From Erpobdella octoculata (lineage: Eukaryota > Annelida > Clitellata > Hirudinida > Erpobdellidae), in contig OZ022241.1 of the NCBI GenBank assembly GCA_963978895.1, positions 18,139,064 to 18,203,063 on the forward strand: DNA of 64,000 nucleotides, read 5' to 3'. Within the stretch, counting starts at the first letter, position 1. Every line of letters begins with the position of its first letter. The notes under the pieces were generated by a model. That model worked only from the letters and a program-made list of their open reading frames with translations. It searched no databases and was not told the origin of the DNA. Positions 32,335-47,495 of this stretch are shown in pieces. Both the position numbers and the translations under genes were made by a program.

Positions 32335-32489
32335 GCGCTTTTTGCATAACTCGGCAGTAGATTTTCTTTTATACATGCTGTTTTGAATATAACTGCCCAT
32401 TTTTTATTGATTATTTTCTTAACGTAAGACTCCAAATTGCGAATATCGATTTTGTTTTTTGAATAAAATTATTTATTAATTTTTGAAAC

Positions 32490-32533
32490 GGGCTTACTGT
32501 AGAGTTTCGGCTTGAAAGCCATCATCAGAGCCC
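32490..32533 (-). ncRNA. Hammerhead ribozyme (PLE), unit 2
   Basis: Identical to 21712-21755. Confidence 0.75.
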
Positions 32534-33347
32534 TTTAAATAGAAAATAATGGAAATATTCAAAAAAGGACGAATGTAAACGTCGAACTGAAATTGGAATA
32601 ATGGCGAAACGTATTTACTTAAAACTAGACGATTAGGTGACAAATATAATGCAAGCCTATATAGTTGTGCTAAAACCAAGCGGAGATAAAATTAAACTGT
32701 CCGTGAATCTGTGACCTTGACCGACTTTAGCATTAATTAAAAACCCATTTATTTTAATAAAGCTTTATTTTTTATCTCTTTTGCTTAAATTTTTTGTTTT
32801 TAGACAAGTAATATATCTCAATAAATTTATAATAATTAATAACAAAGTAATAACAATAATATTAATATTGTTATAAAAATAAAAGCACCTTCACAAACTC
32901 AAATTTATTTTAAATAGAAACCGGTGGAAAAAGAAACAAAAAAAAATAGCTGATCTGAATATTAAAATTTAAATCAACTTTAGCAACTTTTCTTCCATGA
33001 CATAAATGGTTCACGAGAAACAGCATTTTCTAATTTTTTATTTCCTTCACAGAACGAGAGACTCCTATTTGACGGCGCCACTTACATTGTTTTTTTGTCA
33101 CTCGATATTTGACGAGTTTTTTTTTATTTCAATTAAAAAAAGACCGGTTCTATAGAACAAACTGTAACTATTACTGCAACTCTCTTACTTTTTATTTTCT
33201 AATCAAATATTATATTTATATTAAAGGCAACTTATGTCACAACAATCCTCTGAACAAATCTTAATCTCTCCACAAGGATGTGAACAAATTTCGAATCTAA
33301 TAACAACAAAAAAGCATGCATTAACTAAATATTCCAATAATACAGTT

Positions 33348-34017
33348 TCAATCATAAAACATACTCGGCTCTTTTAGGGTGTGTAGTGTGGACTTGCCAT
33401 GAAGATATTTGTTGTTAGCCATTATGACCTGTTTCATCATGGAGAACGCAGCTTCACAGATGTAGATGCCTCCAAACATTGAGCACAGCTTCAAAGCAAA
33501 GATACGTAAAGCTGGAAAACGATCATGGCTGACCAATTTCCAAAATTCTTCATACATACACTTCTTGCTCAGTAGAAATGGATCGGTCTGCAGATTCCAA
33601 AGTTTAAGCTGAAAACACGGATGTTGATTCTCAATAGATGCACCCATTGGATTACTGAACAATGCAATGTTGCCTCTAAGGTTCTCGAAATCTGAAAATC
33701 TGATTGAGAATTCGTCGCTTAACGTACCAATGATATCAGCATACGAACAAAAATCTGCGTGATCAATCATTTCAGTAAGTTCAAAAAATGATGGAATGTG
33801 AGTTTCATCATTATTCCGCACACATGTATAGAATAGATCAAGCTTTTTGCGAAAACAGTCGACATATGCCCCAACAGTGTTGCAATGTTTTGCTGCTTTC
33901 CTTGAGATTGTTGAGGTCCTATAGATAAAATTGTTTTTTCCCAAACTCGGAGGCGGGCCAGATGAAACCGTCTGGCGGGATGGATCTGGCCCGCGGGCCG
34001 CCAATTGGACAACCCTG
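33348..34017 (-). pseudogene. hAT transposase fragment joined to its TIR (unit 2)
   Basis: Same protein text as 22570-23239. Confidence 0.75.
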
Positions 34018-35338
34018 CCTTAGTGACTTGCTTTTGAGTTTTACTAGATTGGCCTGTGATCAACTGATCAAATTCTGTGGGCTAATTTTAACTTTTTTTG
34101 AGAAGTATGAATAAGAATAAATTAGATTACTGAGTTTTCTTTCTTTAAAAATTAAAAAAGAAAAAGTTATGAGTTTGACTTTGTTGTAAGAGAGTTTGGC
34201 GTTAAGGGTGCAATTTTGACAAAAAGGATGCTATAATTGTTTTATAAAGATAACGAGCCAAGCCAAAATAATTTTGTTAGATCCAGTTTAAAAAGGGCGA
34301 ATTCTATTGTCCATGATGATAAAATGTTAAAATAAAATAAATGGATTTGGACAGTGCACCATCTGCTCAGATAGTGGGTGTTTTTTAGTTAAATTTGTTT
34401 CGTGAATTCAAAGGCGCTCTACAATTTTCAGTAACAAAATGCATGTTTTTGTTATCTTCATTTAAATAAAATTGATTTTTAAAAAATAATTCACTAACTA
34501 TATCATAACTAAATTAGATATAAATTCTGCGCTTTTTCAAGACGAAAAACATGTTCCATCACTGACAGGCAGTGTTTACGAGTTTCACGACCTAGACCGG
34601 TCATGGGTAATCCGCGAAATGAAAAATGCGAGTGAGCCGTGAATGGGTGAAAAAGTAAACCGCGAATTGTTGCGAAAAAGATCACGTGAGAGACCTTATC
34701 CCAATTTACCGATTGTTTCTGGCACTTTGTCGTTTGCATTGATATATACTATTATATTGAAATACGTGTGTTGCTCGCAGCTAAACGATCACTTTTGGCG
34801 TCTGTTTTCTAGAACTTTAGTGTATATTTTCCAGCTCTATTTTCCTATAAATCACTGCAATGGAAATGTTCGGAACATATCCGGTAGAATTTCTAATGAG
34901 GCAACGACCTCCTCAGTGGCGCAGCCAGAAATTTTTTCGGGGGGGGGGGAAATAAATATTATACTCAGAATAAACCATTTAACCAGTGGTGGATCAGTGA
35001 TTCTGGATAATTTTATCGCATCATAGTGTTTAGAGAAACGTGAATGGAGTAAAAAGTAGAACATCGGGGGGATTTATTCCCAAAGATAATGATGATGATG
35101 ATAACGTTATGACAATGGAAGGAGTTACAGTTGTTAAAATTAATTATAAATGTTTTAATTATAAATTGTTTATTTTTTGTGTAAAAAATAAATCAATCAA
35201 TCCAGGGGGTGGGCAAGTGCCTCCCGTGTTCCCTATGCGGGCGCTCATGTTTGAGCCCCACAAAAGTCAACGGTTGACGACAGTTTTAGTAATAATTAGT
35301 AGCAACAAACCATAAGACATTTAAATTGAAAAAGTTTA

Positions 35339-35508
35339 TTAAAATATCAAATTCGGTCGACGTTTTTTCTGCGAAAAAATGTCAATGACGACTTCTTCAT
35401 TAATGTGAAGGTCGCGATTGATAGTCATCTGGGCAAGACCACTCAGTCTTGTCTGGCCCATTATGGTGCATAGATAAAATTTGAGTCTGCGCAAAGTTGA
35501 GAAGGATT
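35339..35508 (-). pseudogene. hAT (ZMYM/TTF-type) transposase C-terminus (unit 2)
   Basis: Same as 24561-24730; its TIR-like end is at 34914. Confidence 0.75.
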
Positions 35509-36184
35509 TCTTGGCTGTCGTAAATGAGAGACAACGTGATAAACAGTTTTAGAGCAGCGTAGTTATCTGCGGATATATGGAATCCTCACAGTGTTGCAAA
35601 ACATCAACTGCGATACAGGCGTATATAGGTACCTACTATAGTAGGTATTTGAGTTTTTCCTCTAGGTCAATGAAAGATCTTTGGTCAGGAAACCTTGGAA
35701 GCAGACTCTTTCATTTGGGGCAAATCGGTTGGGTCGGGTCACAAAATAAATAACAAAAATAGGTTGGGTCGGGTCCCAGCAAACACACCCGCACGGGACC
35801 CGTGCGGGTTAGAGACGGGTCTCCCGTTTATCCCAGCTCGCTAAGATAAAACACCGGGATAGAGACGGGACCCATGCGGGGATCCCGACTGGTAATAAAT
35901 GATTTAAATGAGCATTCATCCCGCGCGGGTCCCGTGTCTAACCCAGCAGTCTATCCCAGCTCTATCACGTGACTTTTTAATGCAAGAATACTCACGGGAT
36001 ATAGCGCCGGGACAGACACAGGTCCCGCCTGCGAAACCCGGCTGTTAATAAATCATCAAATAAGCAAGATAACTCGGTTGTCTGATTAACGTCCTTATCC
36101 AAATGGAGTTGATTCTTGGACGATATGCAAGATAACTCATAATATGATATTGTTATATATACTTGGCATTGTGTGTGCATTATA

Positions 36185-36522
36185 CATACATACATACGTA
36201 CGTACGTACATACATACATACATACATACATACATACATACATACATACATACATACATACATACATACATACATACATACATACATACATACATACATA
36301 CATACATACATACATACATACATACATACATACATACATACATACATACATACATACATACATACATACATACATACATACATACATACATACATACATA
36401 CATACATACATACATACATACATACATACATACATACATACATACATACATACATACATACATACATACATACATACATACATACATACATACATACATA
36501 CATACATACATACATACATACA

Positions 36523-36552
<30 letters not shown>
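36185..36552. repeat. (CATA)n microsatellite (unit 2)
   Basis: About 368 bp with the same CGTACGTA interruption. Confidence 0.95.
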
Positions 36553-36556
<4 letters not shown>

Positions 36557-36691
36557 CATTCAAACATATACATACATACTGAAGTTGAGACATTTATATT
36601 TAAGTTATTTTGTGGTGGATTGTAAGCCATCCAAGTTTCTGATTATGTGGCTTGTAAAAACATTTCCATATAATATATATTTTATAACATA

Positions 36692-39037
36692 CTAGCGGAC
36701 CCGGCGAACTTTATTTCACCTTAAAGAGTATATTTTTTAAGCAATAAAGAACAATAATAACAAATATCCTATATATAAGTTTAAAAGAAAACAAAAATAA
36801 AAAAACGTTCACTTTAATAGTTTATTAGAAAAACATTGGTTGAACTCGGGTCGATTCTCTTTAATCCAGCACTTTATGATACACTATGTTTTTTGTTTTA
36901 TTATCGGGCGAAAAAACAAATAAATCTGATGGTCTGCCGACACGTGAATACGCCACATACAATTGACCATGAGAAAAACATGCATTATCCAAGTTCAGAC
37001 CACAAACACTCAAAGATTGGCCTTGTGATTTGTTAATCGTCATAGCAAATGCTAGGCGAATCGGAAATTGAATTCTTTTAAACTCAAAGGCAAATCGGTT
37101 GAGATCATAGGAATCCTCGGAATGAGTATTTCCTCGCCTTTGAATTTTCCTTTGAGGATCGTCGCGTGAAGCACATTGACCATTAGTTTCTTTAAAACCA
37201 AACGCGTTCCATTGCATAGTTTTGGTTGATTTAGATTTCTAAGCATAATAACTACTGATCCAACCTTCAGTTGTAAATTGTGCGGTGGTAAGCCAGGCAT
37301 ATCCAATGAGTTCAAAAATTCAGTTGGATAGTTAGTGGCTTCATCTTCATTTGTTACACAGTCAATAGATTTGAATGAATGCAGAGTACCAAAAATTTGA
37401 TTCTGAATTAGAATATTTAAGTCATCCACATCTTTTTATTCTTAGCCGCCAAAATTGCTCTCTCACTCAACCATTTGTTCTTTTTATGATTAGCAATGAT
37501 GTCTGGGAACACTTTATTGATAAGCTAGTCTTTCGATGAAACAAAAGCGCAAAAATTGGGAGGAAAAGAAATCAATCCAATCGATTTGTCGACAGGAACA
37601 CGGCCATTACCGATGTTGATCAATTGCATGGAGAAATCTTCAGCAGATAGATCGTTCAGCATTGCAACTCTCATGTTAGAAGACAGCTGAAGTTTCATCG
37701 CATAGCGCCACAGATATCATATCTGAGGGAAGCATTAATTTCATCGGCAGCAGTCGATCTTGGAATGACTGGCAGTGTTTGGCGGAAATCGCCAGACAAT
37801 AAAATCATTGCACCTCCAAAATGTCGCGAGTCATTGAGCAGATCTTTCAGTGTTCTATCAAGTGCTTCCTATGCGCGTTTGTGCGCCATTGTGCACTCGT
37901 CCCAGATGATGATTTTAGATGCTACTAAAACTTTTGCCATTGCAAAGTGTTTTGCAATGTTGCATGTTGTTTGTTCTGTAGTTTGAAGATTTAAGGGCAA
38001 TTTTAATGACGAATGAGCCGTACGGCATCCTTCTAACAATGTGGCTGCAATTCCAGAAGAAGCAACTGCTACCGCGATGTCTGATCTCGCACGAACAGTG
38101 GCCAATATCAAAGACATGAGAAACGTCTTTCCAGTTCCACCTCTGCTCAATTCAAATTTGCAATTGTGTGTCGAAAATTAACTGTTTGTTGATCACTGAC
38201 ATAAGCAGTTTCGGGGAGTAAATCTCTTTGGTCTTGTATTCGAGAAGCACGAAGCCGGGCCATACAAACGCGGCGCCTTTCTCGCGCTAATTCCAGTTCT
38301 TCCGCGGTGGATTGGTTAACATGGTTCCGATGCCTAATTGCCTGACGGCTATTTTGGGAAAGATTAGATCTTCTGGGTCGCGGCATTGTTATTAATAATG
38401 TTTTTGTTAACAGTAATAAAACTTTAAAACTCGCAAATTAATTCCAACGAACGAAAATATAATATTGACAGAACAGCATTGAAACTTTGTTAATGCCAAA
38501 TGGAAAACGGAAAATGCGAAACTAAAAATCATATATCTATGCTAAAAAGAACTTTTATATTTTTATGGCCCATAAACAATTATTTTATTTTATATTTTAA
38601 TTGAAAAACATATTTACTTAATTTTTTCTGTGAGATTTTCAATTGTAAACAATGAAATAGTCAGAAAATTTAATATCATGCGCTTTACCTCATTTGCGCA
38701 TAAATATCATGTCGCGGAAAATTAAACATCTGTATATCTCGATAACCCAAATTCCAATTTGAAAATTTATTATTCCGTAGGACCAAATAGAGGGTGCTCT
38801 ACAACGTTGCCATTTGACATTTTTTTCTAGGACGCACTGTTAAGGCTGTATAGCTAGCGGGGTGCATACTGCGGTCCCCATGGGCCACTCCATGGTTCAA
38901 TGTTAAATTGGCTTAGTTATTATGTTAATAGGAGATGAGAGAAATCCAATAAATCAAAAATCTCTAAAATCGGTTCAGCCGTTCTTGAGTTATAAGTGTC
39001 GTAACACAAACCCGACTTCCTCTTATATATATATAGA
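36692..39037 (-). mobile_element. Helitron, internally deleted (unit 2)
   Basis: Copy of 25922-28267. Helicase remnants at 36861-38150, N-terminal ORF at 38147-38386. Confidence 0.78.
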
Positions 39038-39197
39038 TATATATATGTTATTCATGCATTGCTACACCATTCATCCGATCGTAATGAAATTTTCACACAA
39101 CCTTGAGAGTCAAGGGGAATCAAATATAGAGAAAAAAAATTGAAATCCGACACAAAATGAGCGGAGCGGGTGAGCGAGCGGGAATTATATATATATC

Positions 39198-39346
<149 letters not shown>

Positions 39347-40017
39347 GCGGAAAAGCGACCGGGAACGGGAAAGCAGAGAAGGAAACGGGAGCGAGAGAGA
39401 CAAATATTAAAAAAACCTCTAAAATCCCCGGGCAACGCCGGGTGCCCCTGCTAGTATATATATAAATGAATGTTTGTATATATGTATGAATGTATATATA
39501 TAGGTATGTTATTTATGCATTGCTACACCATTCAATCGATCGTAATGAAATTTTCACATATAGAGAAAAAATTTTTGAAATCCGTCACAAAATGAGCGGA
39601 GCGTAGCGGGTGAGCGAGCGGGAACTATATATATATGTATGTGCGTATGTATGTGTGTATGTATGTATGTGTATGTGCATGTATGTGTGTCTGTGTCTGT
39701 GTTTATGTATGTACTAGCGGAGATACCCGGCGTTGCCCGGGTTTTTTAGAGGTTTTTCTAATGTTTGTCTCTTTCTCTCCCGTTTCCTTTCCCACCTGCT
39801 TTCCCACTCCTGTTCGCTTTCCCGTTTTCGGTCTTTTTCCCGCTACCGGTCGCATTCCCGCTCCCGCTCGCTGTCCGTTCCGTGTCGCATTCCCGCTCCC
39901 ACTCGCTGTCCGTTCCGGGTCGCTTTCCCGTTTCTATAATAGACAAACTAACCCACAAACATTCATATATATATAGTCTTAGCAAATCTATTTTACGTTT
40001 TATAGGCTAACAGAAGT

Positions 40018-40496
40018 TATGAAAGAATGGAAAAGAGAAAATGAGCGTGAACGGGGACGGGAACGGGAGAGCAACCGTGACCGGGAATGGGAGAGCAAGC
40101 ATGACCGGGAACGGGAGAGCAAGCGTGAGCGGGAACGGGAAAGCGAACGGGAACGGGAAAGCGACCGGGAACGGGAAAGCGACCGGGAACGGGAAAGCGA
40201 CCGGGAACGGGAAAGCGACCGGGAACGGGAAAGCGACCGGGAACGCGGAAAGCGACCGGGAACGCGGAAAGCGACTGGAATCGGGAGAGCAAGCTTGGAA
40301 GGAAACGCGAGCAAGAGAGAAAATCGATAACAAAACTTCTGAGCGGGAAAGCGACCGGGAGCTGGAAAACGACCGAGAGCGGAAAAGCGACCGGGAACGC
40401 GACGAAAACGGGAAAGTGGAGAAGGAAACGGGAGCGAGAGGGACAAACATTAGAAAAACCTCTAAAAACCCCGGCAACGCCGGGTAACCCCGCTAG
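40018..40496 (+). mobile_element. Helitron-like element with 18-bp minisatellite (unit 2)
   Basis: Copy of 29210-29688. An inverted relative lies just before at 39714-39973 and another CTAG-ended copy ends at 39454. Confidence 0.65.
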
Positions 40497-40641
40497 TTTA
40501 TTTATAATTATGATATAATAAGCGATAAAACATTAGGCCTACTAGAGTAGGTTGTGGATCCAGTTGTTACATCAAGATATCCTTGGGTAGGGTAGTACTT
40601 CTAACTCGGTTATAACACGTGCTAATATTGAACGAGCGATA

Positions 40642-41632
40642 ATGGCGCGCAAACCGATTGTAAGCGAAATGTTGTGTTGTGTTATAAACAACTTAACTTC
40701 TATTGATAACCCAAAGTTTCATGATAAATTAGTTGAATTTTAAAACATCGATGAGTTGTCAACTGCCAAAAAACAGATTTTCGGGGACTACGAAAACGTC
40801 AAAAATGAAAAGTTTAAATCGCACTCTAGTGGATCGAGTAAAAGTGACAAACTAAAAGGAATTCTCGAAATAGTCAAATTTATTTTTAATAACAATTTGG
40901 AAAAAGATATGCCTATCTATAGTGCCGTAAACTTTGATAGGCTTCCGATGCTGAAATTTGAGCAAGATAAAAATTCATTCTATAAGATAAATGAAAGAAT
41001 AGACTCAATTGAGCTTAGTATAAAAAAACTCCAAACTGAACAGCAATTTGCTTACGTGTCCACCAATCTGAGTAAAAGACACGAGGTTGAATTGAATGAT
41101 GGATTTACTCAAACAACTGTTCTCCTCTCTTATGGTCAGACTTAGTTAGAGAAAGGAGCAACTTAGAAATGAACGAAAACGAAAATGAATTTCTCATTGT
41201 TAGTAACCAAAAACTGAAGAATAGAGGGAAAAAAACCTAACTGATATTCATCCATGCATTACCGACAAAATACCTATGAAAATAGTAGGAAGAAAAACGT
41301 GTGATTCTTCTTTAAAAGCCAGCAAAACAATAGTTAAGAAAAAGACGTACCATCTTGGAAATGTTAGCAAATGTCATAAGGAGGCTATAACTGATCATTT
41401 ATCGGCCAATGGTATTCAAGTCATTTCCTGATATCCGCTATTCAGAAAAACTGAAAACGATAAAGTCAACATCAGCCAAGAATCTACTGCTTTCAGGATT
41501 TGCATTGAAGAGAACGATGTTGTTAAGCTATGCAATCCAGACATATGGCCAACTGGTATTATCCTACGGGAATGGTAATTCAAACCTCGTTCTCCAGAAG
41601 CACAACAGAAAAATGCATCCTCAACCTCATAA
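40642..41632 (+). pseudogene. LINE ORF1, broken (unit 2)
   Basis: Same lesions as the unit 1 copy. Confidence 0.65.
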
Positions 41633-42594
41633 TGATTGTCCAACTTGACACATCTTCTTCAGCCAACTCTGCATCTATAGACACCTCTTATGAAACTCTA
41701 GACAACATCTCAAAATTTTTGTCCAACTCTATACTATCACTCCTTCACATTAACTGCCGTAGTTTAAACAACAAAACTTCAGAACTTGACACCCTTCTTC
41801 ACTTTTGCTACCCCGATATTATTGGCATAACTGAAACTTGGCTCAATGATGCTAAAGCAAATTTAGTTATATTTCCTAACTACAACTTTGTTTTCAAGAA
41901 CCGTAAGGAAGGAAGAGGTGGAGGTGTTGGTCTTCTTGTCAAATCTCATCTATCTTACGAAGTTGTTGAAGTAGATTTTTCAGCCTTCTCTTTTGAGTTC
42001 CTGGTAATAAAAGTTACACACCTTCATAAAACCTACACCTATTGTATTATCTACCGCCCGCCATGCTCTAATATCTCATGTTTTCTAGACGAACTTCATA
42101 CTTTACTAAATGATTTTCTTATGTCACACAGGTTTTTGTTTCTACTAGGTGATTTTAATATTGATTTGCTTAAAATTGATGACCCTGGACACATCTCAAA
42201 TGATTTTTTCAATCTCTTATCTTCTTACCACATACTACCAACAATCACCAAACCAACAAGAATAACTCCCGAATCGAAATCTTTAATAGACAATATTTTT
42301 ACAAATGAGCCACTCTGCAATATTTCTTCATCAATAATCTACTACGACTTATCGGATCACCTTCCCATAATCATAACAATGAAACGTACAACAAAAATCT
42401 ATGCCAAAAAATCTATAAACAGAAGAGCTACAAAGCCTGCAAACAAATTACATTTTCTTAATTTGTTGCAGCGGGAAAGCGACCGGAATCGGGAAAGTGA
42501 CCGGGAGCGGGAAAGCGACGGGAGTGGGAGAGAAAGCGGGAACGGGAAAGCCACCGGGAGCAAGAGAGAAAACGGGGAATTCAACGGGAGCTAG
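41632..42594 (+). CDS. Chimeric LINE endonuclease (unit 2/3 junction)
   Basis: Same fusion as 30824-31786; junction at 42470/42471. Confidence 0.7.
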   Translation: MIVQLDTSSSANSASIDTSYETLDNISKFLSNSILSLLHINCRSLNNKTSELDTLLHFCYPDIIGITETWLNDAKANLVIFPNYNFVFKNRKEGRGGGVGLLVKSHLSYEVVEVDFSAFSFEFLVIKVTHLHKTYTYCIIYRPPCSNISCFLDELHTLLNDFLMSHRFLFLLGDFNIDLLKIDDPGHISNDFFNLLSSYHILPTITKPTRITPESKSLIDNIFTNEPLCNISSSIIYYDLSDHLPIIITMKRTTKIYAKKSINRRATKPANKLHFLNLLQRESDRNRESDRERESDGSGRESGNGKATGSKRENGEFNGS

Positions 42595-42651
42595 AGAAAA
42601 ACGATAAAAAAAACTCTAAAAACCCCCGAGCAACGCCGGGTAACCCCGCTA

Positions 42652-42785
<134 letters not shown>

Positions 42786-42969
42786 GTAAAATCGCTGATT
42801 TTACGATAGGTTTTCCCATTGATAGACGTTAAAGGACTTGGAATAACTATTATGGACATCATTAATAGACCAGAAGGTATAACTAGCCTTAACAAAGCTT
42901 CATTTATTATTTTCCAATAAAACTGCAAAACCATTCTATTGAGCCCGGTATACGATTTGGTGATATCGT

Positions 42970-43110
<141 letters not shown>

Positions 43111-43265
43111 GCGCTTTTTGCATAACTCGGCAGTAGATTTTCTTTTATACATGCTGTGTTGAATATAACTGCCCATTTTTTATTGATTATTTTCTTAACG
43201 TAAGACTCCAAATTGCGAATATCGATTTTGTTTTTTGAATAAAATTATTTATTAATTTTTGAAAC

Positions 43266-43309
43266 GGGCTTACTGTAGAGTTTCGGCTTGAAAGCCATCA
43301 TCAGAGCCC
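43266..43309 (-). ncRNA. Hammerhead ribozyme (PLE), unit 3
   Basis: Identical to 21712-21755. Confidence 0.75.
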
Positions 43310-44123
43310 TTTAAATAGAAAATAATGGAAATATTCAAAAAAGGACGAATGTAAACGTCGAACTGAAATTGGAATAATGGCGAAACGTATTTACTTAAAA
43401 CTAGACGATTAGGTGACAAATATAATGCAAGCCTATATAGTTGTGCTAAAACCAAGCGGAGATAAAATTAAACTGTCCGTGAATCTGTGACCTTGACCGA
43501 CTTTAGCATTAATTAAAAACCCATTTATTTTAATAAAGCTTTATTTTTTATCTCTTTTGCTTAAATTTTTTGTTTTTAGACAAGTAATATATCTCAATAA
43601 ATTTATAATAATTAATAACAAAGTAATAACAATAATATTAATATTGTTATAAAAATAAAAGCACCTTCACAAACTCAAATTTATTTTAAATAGAAACCGG
43701 TGGAAAAAGAAACAAAAAAAAATAGCTGATCTGAATATTAAAATTTAAATCAACTTTAGCAACTTTTCTTCCATGACATAAATGGTTCACGAGAAACAGC
43801 ATTTTCTAATTTTTTATTTCCTTCACAGAACGAGAGACTCCTATTTGACGGCGCCACTTACATTGTTTTTTTGTCACTCGATATTTGACGAGTTTTTTTT
43901 TATTTCAATTAAAAAAAGACCGGTTCTATAGAACAAACTGTAACTATTACTGCAACTCTCTTACTTTTTATTTTCTAATCAAATATTATATTTATATTAA
44001 AGGCAACTTATGTCACAACAATCCTCTGAACAAATCTTAATCTCTCCACAAGGATGTGAACAAATTTCGAATCTAATAACAACAAAAAAGCATGCATTAA
44101 CTAAATATTCCAATAATACAGTT

Positions 44124-44793
44124 TCAATCATAAAACATACTCGGCTCTTTTAGGGTGTGTAGTGTGGACTTGCCATGAAGATATTTGTTGTTAGCCATTA
44201 TGACCTGTTTCATCATGGAGAACGCAGCTTCACAGATGTAGATGCCTCCAAACATTGAGCACAGCTTCAAAGCAAAGATACGTAAAGCTGGAAAACGATC
44301 ATGGCTGACCAATTTCCAAAATTCTTCATACATACACTTCTTGCTCAGTAGAAATGGATCGGTCTGCAGATTCCAAAGTTTAAGCTGAAAACACGGATGT
44401 TGATTCTCAATAGATGCACCCATTGGATTACTGAACAATGCAATGTTGCCTCTAAGGTTCTCGAAATCTGAAAATCTGATTGAGAATTCGTCGCTTAACG
44501 TACCAATGATATCAGCATACGAACAAAAATCTGCGTGATCAATCATTTCAGTAAGTTCAAAAAATGATGGAATGTGAGTTTCATCATTATTCCGCACACA
44601 TGTATAGAATAGATCAAGCTTTTTGCGAAAACAGTCGACATATGCCCCAACAGTGTTGCAATGTTTTGCTGCTTTCCTTGAGATTGTTGAGGTCCTATAG
44701 ATAAAATTGTTTTTTCCCAAACTCGGAGGCGGGCCAGATGAAACCGTCTGGCGGGATGGATCTGGCCCGCGGGCCGCCAATTGGACAACCCTG
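44124..44793 (-). pseudogene. hAT transposase fragment joined to its TIR (unit 3)
   Basis: Same protein text as 22570-23239. Confidence 0.75.
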
Positions 44794-46114
44794 CCTTAGT
44801 GACTTGCTTTTGAGTTTTACTAGATTGGCCTGTGATCAACTGATCAAATTCTGTGGGCTAATTTTAACTTTTTTTGAGAAGTATGAATAAGAATAAATTA
44901 GATTACTGAGTTTTCTTTCTTTAAAAATTAAAAAAGAAAAAGTTATGAGTTTGACTTTGTTGTAAGAGAGTTTGGCGTTAAGGGTGCAATTTTGACAAAA
45001 AGGATGCTATAATTGTTTTATAAAGATAACGAGCCAAGCCAAAATAATTTTGTTAGATCCAGTTTAAAAAGGGCGAATTCTATTGTCCATGATGATAAAA
45101 TGTTAAAATAAAATAAATGGATTTGGACAGTGCACCATCTGCTCAGATAGTGGGTGTTTTTTAGTTAAATTTGTTTCGTGAATTCAAAGGCGCTCTACAA
45201 TTTTCAGTAACAAAATGCATGTTTTTGTTATCTTCATTTAAATAAAATTGATTTTTAAAAAATAATTCACTAACTATATCATAACTAAATTAGATATAAA
45301 TTCTGCGCTTTTTCAAGACGAAAAACATGTTCCATCACTGACAGGCAGTGTTTACGAGTTTCACGACCTAGACCGGTCATGGGTAATCCGCGAAATGAAA
45401 AATGCGAGTGAGCCGTGAATGGGTGAAAAAGTAAACCGCGAATTGTTGCGAAAAAGATCACGTGAGAGACCTTATCCCAATTTACCGATTGTTTCTGGCA
45501 CTTTGTCGTTTGCATTGATATATACTATTATATTGAAATACGTGTGTTGCTCGCAGCTAAACGATCACTTTTGGCGTCTGTTTTCTAGAACTTTAGTGTA
45601 TATTTTCCAGCTCTATTTTCCTATAAATCACTGCAATGGAAATGTTCGGAACATATCCGGTAGAATTTCTAATGAGGCAACGACCTCCTCAGTGGCGCAG
45701 CCAGAAATTTTTTCGGGGGGGGGGGAAATAAATATTATACTCAGAATAAACCATTTAACCAGTGGTGGATCAGTGATTCTGGATAATTTTATCGCATCAT
45801 AGTGTTTAGAGAAACGTGAATGGAGTAAAAAGTAGAACATCGGGGGGATTTATTCCCAAAGATAATGATGATGATGATAACGTTATGACAATGGAAGGAG
45901 TTACAGTTGTTAAAATTAATTATAAATGTTTTAATTATAAATTGTTTATTTTTTGTGTAAAAAATAAATCAATCAATCCAGGGGGTGGGCAAGTGCCTCC
46001 CGTGTTCCCTATGCGGGCGCTCATGTTTGAGCCCCACAAAAGTCAACGGTTGACGACAGTTTTAGTAATAATTAGTAGCAACAAACCATAAGACATTTAA
46101 ATTGAAAAAGTTTA

Positions 46115-46284
46115 TTAAAATATCAAATTCGGTCGACGTTTTTTCTGCGAAAAAATGTCAATGACGACTTCTTCATTAATGTGAAGGTCGCGATTGATAG
46201 TCATCTGGGCAAGACCACTCAGTCTTGTCTGGCCCATTATGGTGCATAGATAAAATTTGAGTCTGCGCAAAGTTGAGAAGGATT
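46115..46284 (-). pseudogene. hAT (ZMYM/TTF-type) transposase C-terminus (unit 3)
   Basis: Same as 24561-24730; its TIR-like end is at 45690. Confidence 0.75.
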
Positions 46285-46960
46285 TCTTGGCTGTCGTAAA
46301 TGAGAGACAACGTGATAAACAGTTTTAGAGCAGCGTAGTTATCTGCGGATATATGGAATCCTCACAGTGTTGCAAAACATCAACTGCGATACAGGCGTAT
46401 ATAGGTACCTACTATAGTAGGTATTTGAGTTTTTCCTCTAGGTCAATGAAAGATCTTTGGTCAGGAAACCTTGGAAGCAGACTCTTTCATTTGGGGCAAA
46501 TCGGTTGGGTCGGGTCACAAAATAAATAACAAAAATAGGTTGGGTCGGGTCCCAGCAAACACACCCGCACGGGACCCGTGCGGGTTAGAGACGGGTCTCC
46601 CGTTTATCCCAGCTCGCTAAGATAAAACACCGGGATAGAGACGGGACCCATGCGGGGATCCCGACTGGTAATAAATGATTTAAATGAGCATTCATCCCGC
46701 GCGGGTCCCGTGTCTAACCCAGCAGTCTATCCCAGCTCTATCACGTGACTTTTTAATGCAAGAATACTCACGGGATATAGCGCCGGGACAGACACAGGTC
46801 CCGCCTGCGAAACCCGGCTGTTAATAAATCATCAAATAAGCAAGATAACTCGGTTGTCTGATTAACGTCCTTATCCAAATGGAGTTGATTCTTGGACGAT
46901 ATGCAAGATAACTCATAATATGATATTGTTATATATACTTGGCATTGTGTGTGCATTATA

Positions 46961-47326
46961 CATACATACATACGTACGTACGTACATACATACATACATA
47001 CATACATACATACATACATACATACATACATACATACATACATACATACATACATACATACATACATACATACATACATACATACATACATACATACATA
47101 CATACATACATACATACATACATACATACATACATACATACATACATACATACATACATACATACATACATACATACATACATACATACATACATACATA
47201 CATACATACATACATACATACATACATACATACATACATACATACATACATACATACATACATACATACATACATACATACATACATACATACATACATA
47301 CATACATACATACATACATACATACA

Positions 47327-47356
<30 letters not shown>
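46961..47356. repeat. (CATA)n microsatellite (unit 3)
   Basis: About 396 bp, the longest of the three. Confidence 0.95.
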
Positions 47357-47360
<4 letters not shown>

Positions 47361-47495
47361 CATTCAAACATATACATACATACTGAAGTTGAGACATTTA
47401 TATTTAAGTTATTTTGTGGTGGATTGTAAGCCATCCAAGTTTCTGATTATGTGGCTTGTAAAAACATTTCCATATAATATATATTTTATAACATA